Position numbers and translations under genes: made by a program. Positions 46,370 through 53,723 of a stretch of 64,000 nucleotides of DNA are shown here, in pieces (position 1 is the first letter of the stretch; each line of letters starts with the position of its first letter). The notes beneath the pieces were generated by a model. The model had not been told where the DNA came from, ran no database searches, and saw only the letters and a program-made list of their open reading frames with translations. This DNA comes from Prolixibacteraceae bacterium JC049 (GTDB taxonomy: Bacteria; Bacteroidota; Bacteroidia; Bacteroidales; Prolixibacteraceae), in NCBI GenBank assembly GCA_023369685.1, contig SACZ01000008.1, positions 186,001-250,000 on the forward strand. The letters are read 5' to 3'.

Positions 46370-47068
46370 ATGAATACATTAATTTTCATCCGAAAGATGA
46401 TTCGATATAATATGAAGATCATATTTGCTAATAAGTTCATCTGGTTCTTTTTAGCAGCATTGGGTTTTTACCTGTTCTTCATGGTAAATAGTGTTTGGGA
46501 AGGAGCACGTATCGATTCTGAATTGGTTTATAACATCATACTTTTTCCAGGAATACTATTGATTTTCTATCCAACCGTTTTCGGTATTCAGCATGACGCT
46601 GATTCCCGGATATTGGAAATACTGTTTGGTATTCCCGATTATCGATATAAAGTTTGGTTGGTCCGACTGGTACTTATTTTTGTACAAACCTATCTGATAT
46701 TGGTTGTGTTTGGATTGATGGCCAGTCTGCTATTGTATCCGGTGAATATATGGCTGATGGCCTTACAGGTGATGTTTCCAGTTCTGTTCTTGGGTTGTTT
46801 GGCATTTATGGTGTCAACACTTGTTCGTAACGGAAATGGTACTGCTGTTGTAATGGTAATAATTGGTGTGCTATTGCTAATTTTCTCCAATTCTCTTTAT
46901 CGTACAATGTGGAATATTTTCATGAATCCGTATGATATTCCAAGAGGATTTAATGAGATGATCTGGCAAACTATTGCACTAAAGAATAGAATCTTCTTAG
47001 CTGTAGGAGCAATTGTTTTTATGCTCTATGGTTTATTTAATCTGCAGAAGCGAGAGAAGTTTGCATAA
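46370..47068 (+). CDS. ABC-2-type permease subunit (last gene of the export operon)
   Basis: A 232-residue membrane protein with six predicted helices (about 23-43, 55-72, 100-125, 130-152, 160-180 and 208-225). The motif FPTVFGIQHDADSRILEILFGIPDYRYKVWLVR between helices 2 and 3 is the cytoplasmic coupling region of ABC-2 permeases (sequence here shortened in sense to HDADSRILEILFG). It lies 56 bp after the RND-ABC fusion and is the natural membrane partner for that protein's ATPase. A bidirectional terminator follows at once. Confidence 0.78.
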   Translation: MNTLIFIRKMIRYNMKIIFANKFIWFFLAALGFYLFFMVNSVWEGARIDSELVYNIILFPGILLIFYPTVFGIQHDADSRILEILFGIPDYRYKVWLVRLVLIFVQTYLILVVFGLMASLLLYPVNIWLMALQVMFPVLFLGCLAFMVSTLVRNGNGTAVVMVIIGVLLLIFSNSLYRTMWNIFMNPYDIPRGFNEMIWQTIALKNRIFLAVGAIVFMLYGLFNLQKREKFA

Positions 47069-47070
47069 AT

Positions 47071-47103
47071 AATAAGCCCAATAGTTTTTCTATTGGGCTT
47101 ATT
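47071..47103. terminator. Bidirectional terminator between convergent operons
   Basis: AATAAGCCCAATAG, a TTTTT loop and CTATTGGGCTTATT: a perfect 14-bp stem two bases after the permease stop and four bases before the receiver-protein stop on the other strand. A/T tracts on both flanks suit both directions. Confidence 0.88.
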
Positions 47104-47106
47104 AAT

Positions 47107-47475
47107 TTATTTAACCTGGCTTAAAATTTCTTTTAAAGCATCTTCGTTGATGGGTTTGGCAATGAATGTATTCATTCCTGCCTCTTTATATTCATCAATG
47201 TTATCATCGAAAGTGTTTGCAGTAAGTGCAACAATAATAGTCAATGATTCAATATCATTTTCGAGTTCGAATTTCCGTATCTCTTTACTGGCCGAAATAC
47301 CATCCATTATTGGCATTTGAATATCCATAAAGATTAAAGGGTACTTAAATTCTTTATATCGGTCAACTGCTTCCAGTCCATTTGCGGCAAAATCACATTC
47401 AACATCCAATTGCTTCAGGTTAAACTGAACAATTTTCAGATTAATCGGATTATCATCAACCACTAGTACTCGCAT
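47107..47475 (-). CDS. Stand-alone response-regulator receiver domain
   Basis: A 122-residue CheY-like protein with no output domain. The acidic pair is in VLVVDDNP, phosphoacceptor Asp51 in IFMDIQMPIMDG, Thr in VALTANTF and Lys in FIAKPI. This sequence style matches receiver domains at the end of hybrid histidine kinases, so it may accept phosphate from a hybrid kinase or phosphotransfer protein encoded elsewhere. No kinase is adjacent, and it is convergent to the export operon, so no functional link is shown. Confidence 0.9.
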   Translation of the reverse strand: MRVLVVDDNPINLKIVQFNLKQLDVECDFAANGLEAVDRYKEFKYPLIFMDIQMPIMDGISASKEIRKFELENDIESLTIIVALTANTFDDNIDEYKEAGMNTFIAKPINEDALKEILSQVK

Positions 47476-47531
47476 AAGTATATGTTATAATCGTTAATAT
47501 ATTCTAAACAAGAAAAATTGATTTAAGTTTA

Positions 47532-49025
47532 TTAGATCTGATCCCATCCTCTTCTGTAGATCGGTCTGATCCACTGTTCGATAGCTCCTAGTGCGTTGAA
47601 GCGCTCAAATGTCTGGTTAAAGTGAGGACGACCTACTGTTAATTCGAACGATCTTACTTGTTCCAGTTTCACTTCCTCGTTAGGAGAGATATTGGTAAAA
47701 CGCATGTTGTTTCCATCCCAAAATAGACGCTTATTCAAGCTCTGAAGACGAACAGCTATTGAACCCAGCAAAACGGTTTCATTAACCACTCCTGAAATAG
47801 CAAAGTCGGAAGATGAAGGAAGACGATTATCCTTACTTTCTTTACATGCTCTAATCCAATCGCGCTCATGACCTCCTTTGAAGGCATCGTTAACACGCAC
47901 TAATTGTTTGGCAGGAGCTTTGAAGTAGCGCATTTTAGCTTCAGGTAGAAGAGTAGGGTTTTGCCCATATGCATCGCACATGATCTTACCTTTATTTCCA
48001 ACAAACAGAATTCCTCCATTTGGATCTTTTCCCATTGGTGTTCCTGGTGCCAGCTCTTGTGGACGTTTAGGCATTAAGCCACCATCGTACCAGTTAACCT
48101 GAACTGGAGGCATACCAACTTTAGGCAAGTTATCGCGACGAGGGAACCACCATGTAATCTGCTGTGCTTGTGGGCAGCTATCAACTGTAAATGGAGTTGA
48201 GTTGGCTTCAACAGCTTCCGGATGGGTAAGTTGTAATGCATTAAATACCGGATCGAGTAGGTGACAGCCCATTTCTCCTAAGGCTCCGTTACCAAATTGC
48301 CACCATGCTCTCCAATTCCAAGGAGTATATGTTGGGTGGTAATCTCTAAAAGGAGTTGGTCCTAAGAATAAATCCCAATTAAGGTCTTTGGGTATACGTT
48401 TCGATTTAATCGGTGTTTCTAGTGGTTGTTTCCACAACGGACGGTTGGTCCAAACGTGTACTTCCTCTACTTCGCCAATTACACCATTCCATATCCATTC
48501 CATAATAGAACGAACACCATCACCAGAGGCCCCCTGGTTTCCCATCTGAGTGGCTAAGTCGTACTGACGAGCCGTTTCTGATAAGATTCTGGATTCGTAA
48601 ATTGAATGGGTCAATGGCTGCTGAACAAAAGCATGTTTGCCAGCTCGCATTGCCGACAATGCAGCAACAGCATGAGTATGATCTGGTGTAGCAACTAAAA
48701 CGGCATCAATGTCTTTTCGTTCGTCCAACATTTTTCGGAAATCGGAAAAACGTTGAGCTCTGGGATAGCGTTTAACTGCTGTAGTTGCATAACTCCAGTC
48801 TACATCGCACATGGCAACTATGTTTTCACTTTCCATGTTACGAAGGTTGGTTAAACCAACTCCTCCAACACCAATAGCTGCAATGTTTAGTTTATTACTT
48901 GGTGGATTTTGGGCCAATCCAGCAATAGAGCTGCTTGGAATGATAGAAAATGCCAAGCCTGCCTTAGCTGAAGTTTTAATAAAATCGCGACGATTTATGG
49001 TATTATGCTTTTTCGAGTTACTCAT
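47532..49025 (-). CDS. Tat-exported Gfo/Idh/MocA-family oxidoreductase
   Basis: A 497-residue protein. Residues 12-38 form a twin-arginine signal (NRRDFIKTSAKAGLAF), so it is exported folded with its cofactor. The Rossmann motif is GVGGVG (52-57), followed by the family's DVDW and ATPDHTH segments. The usual EKP or QKP catalytic motif reads VQQP here, with Gln136 where Lys is expected. Relatives act on sugars or sugar derivatives with bound NAD(P). Transcribed alone; substrate unknown. Confidence 0.88.
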   Translation of the reverse strand: MSNSKKHNTINRRDFIKTSAKAGLAFSIIPSSSIAGLAQNPPSNKLNIAAIGVGGVGLTNLRNMESENIVAMCDVDWSYATTAVKRYPRAQRFSDFRKMLDERKDIDAVLVATPDHTHAVAALSAMRAGKHAFVQQPLTHSIYESRILSETARQYDLATQMGNQGASGDGVRSIMEWIWNGVIGEVEEVHVWTNRPLWKQPLETPIKSKRIPKDLNWDLFLGPTPFRDYHPTYTPWNWRAWWQFGNGALGEMGCHLLDPVFNALQLTHPEAVEANSTPFTVDSCPQAQQITWWFPRRDNLPKVGMPPVQVNWYDGGLMPKRPQELAPGTPMGKDPNGGILFVGNKGKIMCDAYGQNPTLLPEAKMRYFKAPAKQLVRVNDAFKGGHERDWIRACKESKDNRLPSSSDFAISGVVNETVLLGSIAVRLQSLNKRLFWDGNNMRFTNISPNEEVKLEQVRSFELTVGRPHFNQTFERFNALGAIEQWIRPIYRRGWDQI

Positions 49026-49103
49026 CTGTTATCCGTTTTATGCGTTTTAACACAGTAACGCTAAAAATAAAACATATACAGATGGCAACCAAACAGATGA
49101 ATT

Positions 49104-49138
49104 AAAAGCGTGAAGAATTAACTTTTTTACACGCTTTT
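49104..49138 (-). terminator. Terminator after the outer-membrane barrel gene
   Basis: AAAAGCGTG (49104-49112) and CACGCTTTT (49130-49138) form a 9-bp stem with a 17-nt loop; T/A tracts flank both sides. It lies 10 bp past the stop at 49148 and upstream of the Gfo/Idh gene. Confidence 0.7.
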
Positions 49139-49147
49139 TTTATGATT

Positions 49148-51502
49148 TTAAAAGTCTTCAGAATCGTTTATGACCTGTTTGTTTAATTTATTGCGACTCT
49201 TTTTGAAATTATTGAATCGATAAATTAACGATAGAGATAAGTATCTGTTTCTAGAGTCGAAAGTTCTTTTGAATGTTTCGTTCTTGTATCGAATTATCTC
49301 TTTGCTTACTCCTGTGTCCAGAATATCGTTTCCTGTTAATACTAAAAGTAACTTTCGTTTGGCAAAATATTGCCTGAATGCAACAGATAGCTTGAAATAC
49401 GGATCGATATAACCTTGATTGGTTTCTCTTTTGCCTACATATTGAGGATTAACCTGAATAGTCGAGTTCTTTGCAAAATTCCACAATCCATTCAGGTAGA
49501 ACTTATACTGAAAATCGTTAAACGATGGACTATCCATAACAGCAGAACGATGGTTGTTGTACAGTTCTACGGAAGGATATAGGTTCAGTTTCCCATTCAT
49601 TAAATTGGCTTTCGACCACAATGAAACTCCTGTAAAATTCACTTTCCCTGCATTCGTTCGTGATGTTAACCTTGTTCCGTTATCAGCAATTGTATGCCAG
49701 TTATACATTACATCTTTACTAGAACGGTGGAACAGTTCCAGGATAACCTGAGTTCGTTTTATCTTTTTAGTGAAAATAAGTTCGTATGAATCAACAAACG
49801 ATGGTTTCAAATTCGGATTACCTTCCATCTGGTTGTAATAGTTGGAGTAGGTCTTGAACGGATCAAGATACTTTTCGGCAATACGACTTATTCTTCGGCT
49901 ATATCCTGCCTGAAGGTTGATCGTTTTAGACAATGGTCTACTATAATGTATCGAAGGGAATAAGCTAAAGTCATTGTAATTGTGCTTTTCAGTAGAACTT
50001 TTAAGGTTAAGATTGCGATCTACATTTTCAGCTCTTAAACCGAGTTTTAGTGATGCTTTTTTCAACCGGTATTTCAAAGAAGTATATCCCGCATGAATCG
50101 TTCTGTCATAATCATAAGCAACATGTTCACTATTGTCAGAAATATACGTATAGCTTTCCTTAAAACGATCAGTCGTCGTTAGATGATATCCCATAGATAA
50201 GCTTGCTTTTTTCGATAAAGGAAGCGCATAATCTAACTGGAAAAGATGGCTTGTCTGATCTACATTATTGTTTTGTCTAATGGGACTAAAACGTACATCA
50301 GAAACAGTATTCATTATCTTAGAGTTATTGAAACCATCTTGGTTGTTATTTTGGTAATATAACGACAATTGATGCCTTGGTTTCTTGAAACTGTGACTTA
50401 AGCTGGCTTTAAATACACTTAAATCATATTCTGTATCTCTTTCTGTAAGTAATTTTCTTTCAGCTCTGTCTGTAGATTGGTTATGATCATATCTTAGATT
50501 TCCTATTTCGGTTCCGAGACTCAGTTTGGTACGTTTGTTTAGCTTGAACTCTGTTCCTAACCAACCAATATTGGTCATGGAGTATTTTTCAGCTTCCCCT
50601 TTGTAATCATTATCAGTATTTTCACTGTATTGTCCTTTCATGTCGGCTTTAGATATTCTGTTATTTCCAGAATAACCACCAAAAGCAGAAAACTTCTTTT
50701 TGATTAGATTCATGTTTAGGTTAGCAGTAGCTGTACCTGTTGTACGAGTAGTAGTATGAAGTTGACCACTGAAATCACTTGATTTGCTATCTTTTTTTGT
50801 AATAAAATTAATGATACCAACGTCTCCATCTGCATCGTATTTAGCACCAGGAGTAGTGATCAATTCAATTTTCTGAATTCTGTTTGAGGCAAGTGCTCTT
50901 AGTGCTTGTTGGTTATCCATCATCGTAGGATGATTGTCAATTAACACCAAAAACATTTTGCTTCCTCTCAGTGAAACTGTTCCATCAAGTGCTGATGTTA
51001 CAGAAGGTAAGTTCACAACTAAGTCAGATGCCGATGGATATTGAGCAATCATTTGTGGTGTTACCTTCAGTATTCTTTTATCTGCATCGAACTCTACATA
51101 ACTTACTTCACCATTAATATCGATTGCTTTTAAGTTTTCAGCATGTGGCAAAAGCATAATGGGATCAAGGAAGAGTTCCGAGTTTTTTTCGTCTAATATT
51201 ATATTGGGGATTATTCTGTTTTTGTAACCAATGTATTTAGCCAACAAGTAGTATTTTCCTTTTGGGATATTTTTTATAACGAAATGCCCATGTGAATTAC
51301 TGGAAGAACCTGCTACAGTTGTTGAATCATCGTATGATATAATCAACATGTTGGCATACTCTAATGGTTTTTGGGTTCGAGCTCCAACAATAAGACCTTT
51401 TACCTTATGTGGTTTTTTCTTTTTGGTGGCAGTATTTTGCCCGAAAACAAAGCCAATGTTTACAAACAAAAGCATTGTTACAAGCAGCAGATTGTTTTTC
51501 AT
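49148..51502 (-). CDS. Outer-membrane beta-barrel receptor (TonB-dependent-receptor-like, OMP_b-brl_3 type)
   Basis: A 784-residue outer-membrane protein. Signal peptide 1-21 (ending VFG-Q), a CarboxypepD-regulatory-like domain (about 32-115, KVKGLIVGARTQKPLEYANM), a plug-like region (about 140-235, YPSASDLVVNLPSVTSALDGTVSLRG and PGAKYDADGDVGIINFITKK) and a C-terminal barrel of about 550 residues with many alternating strands. No partner SusD-like gene is adjacent. An AAGTAGT-N6-ACTACTT inverted repeat sits 21-40 nt upstream of the start. Substrate unknown. Confidence 0.85.
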   Translation of the reverse strand: MKNNLLLVTMLLFVNIGFVFGQNTATKKKKPHKVKGLIVGARTQKPLEYANMLIISYDDSTTVAGSSSNSHGHFVIKNIPKGKYYLLAKYIGYKNRIIPNIILDEKNSELFLDPIMLLPHAENLKAIDINGEVSYVEFDADKRILKVTPQMIAQYPSASDLVVNLPSVTSALDGTVSLRGSKMFLVLIDNHPTMMDNQQALRALASNRIQKIELITTPGAKYDADGDVGIINFITKKDSKSSDFSGQLHTTTRTTGTATANLNMNLIKKKFSAFGGYSGNNRISKADMKGQYSENTDNDYKGEAEKYSMTNIGWLGTEFKLNKRTKLSLGTEIGNLRYDHNQSTDRAERKLLTERDTEYDLSVFKASLSHSFKKPRHQLSLYYQNNNQDGFNNSKIMNTVSDVRFSPIRQNNNVDQTSHLFQLDYALPLSKKASLSMGYHLTTTDRFKESYTYISDNSEHVAYDYDRTIHAGYTSLKYRLKKASLKLGLRAENVDRNLNLKSSTEKHNYNDFSLFPSIHYSRPLSKTINLQAGYSRRISRIAEKYLDPFKTYSNYYNQMEGNPNLKPSFVDSYELIFTKKIKRTQVILELFHRSSKDVMYNWHTIADNGTRLTSRTNAGKVNFTGVSLWSKANLMNGKLNLYPSVELYNNHRSAVMDSPSFNDFQYKFYLNGLWNFAKNSTIQVNPQYVGKRETNQGYIDPYFKLSVAFRQYFAKRKLLLVLTGNDILDTGVSKEIIRYKNETFKRTFDSRNRYLSLSLIYRFNNFKKSRNKLNKQVINDSEDF

Positions 51503-51791
51503 CTTAGAGTCTGACTTAGTTAAAGTAGTAATTGAACTACTTCTAGTTAGTTATATTTAGTGCGACGCCAAAATAATGAAAAAAAAAGCATGCAAACAAA
51601 TTTACGAGACCTGAATGTCTTGAAGAGCTATGTGTAAATGTGTGATTTGTGTCTTGATTCAAATATTTGCTATCGTTTTAGTATTTATTTATCATTGTTT
51701 TTGGTGGTGTAATGCGTTGAGATTTAGCGCATAGTGGGTTTTTGAAAAGAGTGTAGGAGGAAAGTCGTTAGAAAAAATGTTTATCAGCATA
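51503..51791. other. Divergent intergenic region before the second arsenic locus
   Basis: No gene is visible in 51503-51845. The right end carries the arsR promoter and operator described separately. The left end carries a perfect AAGTAGT-N6-ACTACTT inverted repeat (51523-51542) in the leader of the outer-membrane barrel gene, whose own promoter I could not place with confidence. I see nothing else in the A/T-rich middle. Confidence 0.5.
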
Positions 51792-51838
51792 TTTGATAAT
51801 AAAGTTTTTTAAATACATTTGTTTCGTGTTTTTACGAA
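51792..51838 (+). promoter_or_regulatory. arsR: arsR promoter with overlapping inverted-repeat operator
   Basis: TTTG (51792-51795), 18 nt, then TACATTTG (51814-51821), an exact TAnnTTTG box. The inverted repeat TTCGT-N6-ACGAA (51823-51838) covers the predicted transcription start. The same 16 bases with one change recur at 52196-52211 before the next gene, which points to a shared ArsR-family operator. Confidence 0.6.
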
Positions 51839-51845
51839 ATAAGAA

Positions 51846-52154
51846 ATGTACTATTTAAATAAATACCAGGATCAGGATAAGCAGTTGGCTCGGTTTGCAA
51901 AAGCATTGGGACATCCTGTTCGAATAATGATTCTTCGAAAGTTATCAACATCATCGTGTTGCTACAGTGGCGATATGTGTGAGGAGCTACCAATTGCTCG
52001 TTCTACATTGTCGCAGCATTTAAAAGAATTGAAAGAGTCAGGCTTGATAAAAGGAGAAGTAACCCCTCCTCGAATTAAATATTGTATCAATAAAGAAAAT
52101 TGGGCGATTGCTCAGAAGTTGATAAATGAATTCTTTTTAAAAGAAGAGTTATAA
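51846..52154 (+). CDS. arsR: ArsR-family metalloregulator (second ars locus)
   Basis: A 102-residue winged-helix repressor. LGHPVRIMILRKL and IARSTLSQHLKELKESG define the DNA-binding domain. Cysteines are Cys38, Cys39, Cys45 and Cys80; the CCYSGDMC cluster near the start of the recognition region is a plausible As(III) or organoarsenical site. The gene is flanked on both sides by the same TTCGT-N6-RCGAA repeat and is followed by a hairpin terminator, so it seems to be transcribed both alone and as part of a regulon with the downstream genes. Confidence 0.88.
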   Translation: MYYLNKYQDQDKQLARFAKALGHPVRIMILRKLSTSSCCYSGDMCEELPIARSTLSQHLKELKESGLIKGEVTPPRIKYCINKENWAIAQKLINEFFLKEEL

Positions 52155-52160
52155 ATATAT

Positions 52161-52185
52161 GCCAGCGTAATGCTGGTGTTTTTTT
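52161..52185 (+). terminator. Intrinsic terminator or attenuator after arsR
   Basis: GCCAGC-GTAAT-GCTGGT followed by GTTTTTTT, seven bases past the arsR stop. The stem is only five GC-rich pairs plus one G-T pair, so it may be a partial terminator. Confidence 0.6.
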
Positions 52186-52195
52186 GATTTTATTA

Positions 52196-52211
52196 TTCGT
52201 GTTTTTGCGAA
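52196..52211 (+). promoter_or_regulatory. Second copy of the ArsR operator-like inverted repeat
   Basis: TTCGTGTTTTTGCGAA differs from the copy before arsR (51823-51838) at one position. It lies 28 bp before the thioredoxin-like gene, suggesting a separately controlled promoter for the four structural genes; no convincing TAnnTTTG pair is visible. Confidence 0.5.
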
Positions 52212-52238
52212 ATACAAATTGAGTTAAATATATACGAT

Positions 52239-52472
52239 ATGGAAATTAAAGTTTTAGGCACAGGATGTGCAAAATGTAAAAAGGTAGAAGAGATCTGTAA
52301 AGAAGTTGTTGCTGAATTAGGCGTTGAGGCGACAATTGAGAAAGTTGAGGACATTAGAGCAATTATGGGATATGGTGTAATGCGTACTCCTGGAATTGTT
52401 GTAGATGGCGAAGTGGTGCTAAGTGGACGTTTGCCTAAGAAAGAAGAACTTAGAACCTGGTTGTCGAAATAA
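52239..52472 (+). CDS. Small thioredoxin-like redox-active disulfide protein (ArsE-like)
   Basis: A 77-residue thioredoxin-fold protein with the active site GTGCAKCKKVEE (Cys11-x2-Cys14) and the conserved cis-Pro in MRTPGIVVDGEV. This is the short family (thioredoxin_3, redox-active disulfide protein 2) found in Bacteroidota arsenic operons next to ArsF- and ArsG-type genes; the Bacteroides vulgatus counterpart has been called ArsE. It likely passes electrons to the ArsF-like lipoprotein or to a reductase. Confidence 0.85.
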   Translation: MEIKVLGTGCAKCKKVEEICKEVVAELGVEATIEKVEDIRAIMGYGVMRTPGIVVDGEVVLSGRLPKKEELRTWLSK

Positions 52473-52509
52473 TCTTTTAGCCTAAACATAACCCGAAAAT
52501 ATAAAGCAA

Positions 52510-53004
52510 ATGAAGTCAATTTATATCTTATCAATACTATTCATTTTTGCCGCTTGCGGTACCAAGCAGGCAACAAATAAGAAAGCAGAAACAAAGACTG
52601 TAAAAACAGAGAAAACTGATTGTGGCGATTGTTCAGCAACGGCAGAGCAGAAACAGTCATGTTGTGGTAGTGCAAGTGCGAAGGTAGAGTCGGACAAGGT
52701 TACTGTGTTCTATTTCCATGGCGATAGAAGATGTGCAACATGTAAGGCTGTAGGTAAAGTGGCAAAAAATACTGTTGAGGAGAAATTTGCCAATAATTCC
52801 AAGGTGGAATTTTTAGATGTTAACATCGATCAGGCTGCCAACGCAGCTTTAGCCGAGAAAATGAAAATTTCAGGTTCTGCTTTGTGTATTGGTAATAGTA
52901 CTAATGCCGAAAATATTACCATGTTTGCTTTTTCAAACGCAAGAAGCAATCCTGCAGCTTTAAGCCAAAAAGTAGAAGAATTGGTAAAATCGAAGTTGAA
53001 GTAA
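52510..53004 (+). CDS. arsF: ArsF-family Cys-rich lipoprotein (nitroreductase-subunit-like)
   Basis: A 164-residue protein. MKSIYILSILFIFAACGTKQ has a lipobox with Cys16, so it is anchored outside the inner membrane. A linker with DCGDC and SCCG motifs precedes a thioredoxin-like domain with VTVFYFHGDRRCATCKAV, a CxxC site. This matches the ArsF family described from the arsenic operon of Bacteroides vulgatus and linked to reduction of nitrated aromatic arsenicals. The extra N-terminal cysteines could carry metal or electrons. It is followed by the permease gene with a one-base gap. Confidence 0.78.
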   Translation: MKSIYILSILFIFAACGTKQATNKKAETKTVKTEKTDCGDCSATAEQKQSCCGSASAKVESDKVTVFYFHGDRRCATCKAVGKVAKNTVEEKFANNSKVEFLDVNIDQAANAALAEKMKISGSALCIGNSTNAENITMFAFSNARSNPAALSQKVEELVKSKLK

Positions 53005-53005
53005 T

Positions 53006-53710
53006 ATGGAAGTGTTACAACAATGGGTCGACCAGTCATCTTTCCCAATATTGTCAGCATTTTTGTTGGGATTGATGATGGCTATTAGCCCATGTCCACT
53101 AGGAACAAATATTACAGCAGTAGGCTATATCAGCAAAGATTTAACTCATCCAAAGCGTGTATTCTTTAATGGTATGATGTACACTTTGGGTAGAGTATTT
53201 TCTTACTCTGTACTGGGATTTCTTTTGAAATTAGGAGGGGATCAGTTTCAAGTAGCTACCTTATTTCAAGGATGGGGTGAAAAAATATTGGGACCATTAC
53301 TGATTATCATCGGACTTTTCATGTTGGGTGTGATTTCGATTAACTTCAGCTGGTTAGGTAACTGGACAGATAAAGTAGGCAAGAAAGATAAAATAAGTGG
53401 ATGGTCTGCTTTTGTATTAGGAGTAATCTTTGCTTTGGCCTTTTGTCCTTACAGTGGAGTTTTGTTCTTTGGTGTTTTAGTGCCAATGACCATCTCTTCC
53501 GGAGCTATGGGCTGGGCGTTACCTCCTGTATTTGCATTAGCAACAGGAATTCCTGTTCTTATTTTTGCATGGATAATTGTATTTGCTGTTGATAACTTGA
53601 CCAAAGTATACAATGGTGTAAAAGTATTCGAAAAGTGGTTTCGATATATTGTTGCATTCTTGTTTATCGGAGTAGGAGTATACTATATTGTTACACTGTT
53701 TCTTGTTTAA
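53006..53710 (+). CDS. arsG: ArsG-family permease (DsbD/CcdA-like membrane protein)
   Basis: A 234-residue membrane protein with six helices of the CcdA/DsbD type. Conserved cysteines occur in AISPCPLGTN (helix 1) and ALAFCPYSGVLFFG (helix 4), the pair that carries electrons in CcdA relatives. The ArsG family in Bacteroidota arsenic operons has been assigned as an efflux permease for aromatic aminoarsenicals; electron transfer across the membrane to the CxxC lipoprotein upstream is the alternative suggested by these cysteines. Same operon as the ArsF-like gene. Confidence 0.78.
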   Translation: MEVLQQWVDQSSFPILSAFLLGLMMAISPCPLGTNITAVGYISKDLTHPKRVFFNGMMYTLGRVFSYSVLGFLLKLGGDQFQVATLFQGWGEKILGPLLIIIGLFMLGVISINFSWLGNWTDKVGKKDKISGWSAFVLGVIFALAFCPYSGVLFFGVLVPMTISSGAMGWALPPVFALATGIPVLIFAWIIVFAVDNLTKVYNGVKVFEKWFRYIVAFLFIGVGVYYIVTLFLV

Positions 53711-53723
53711 TATTGAATAAGTG

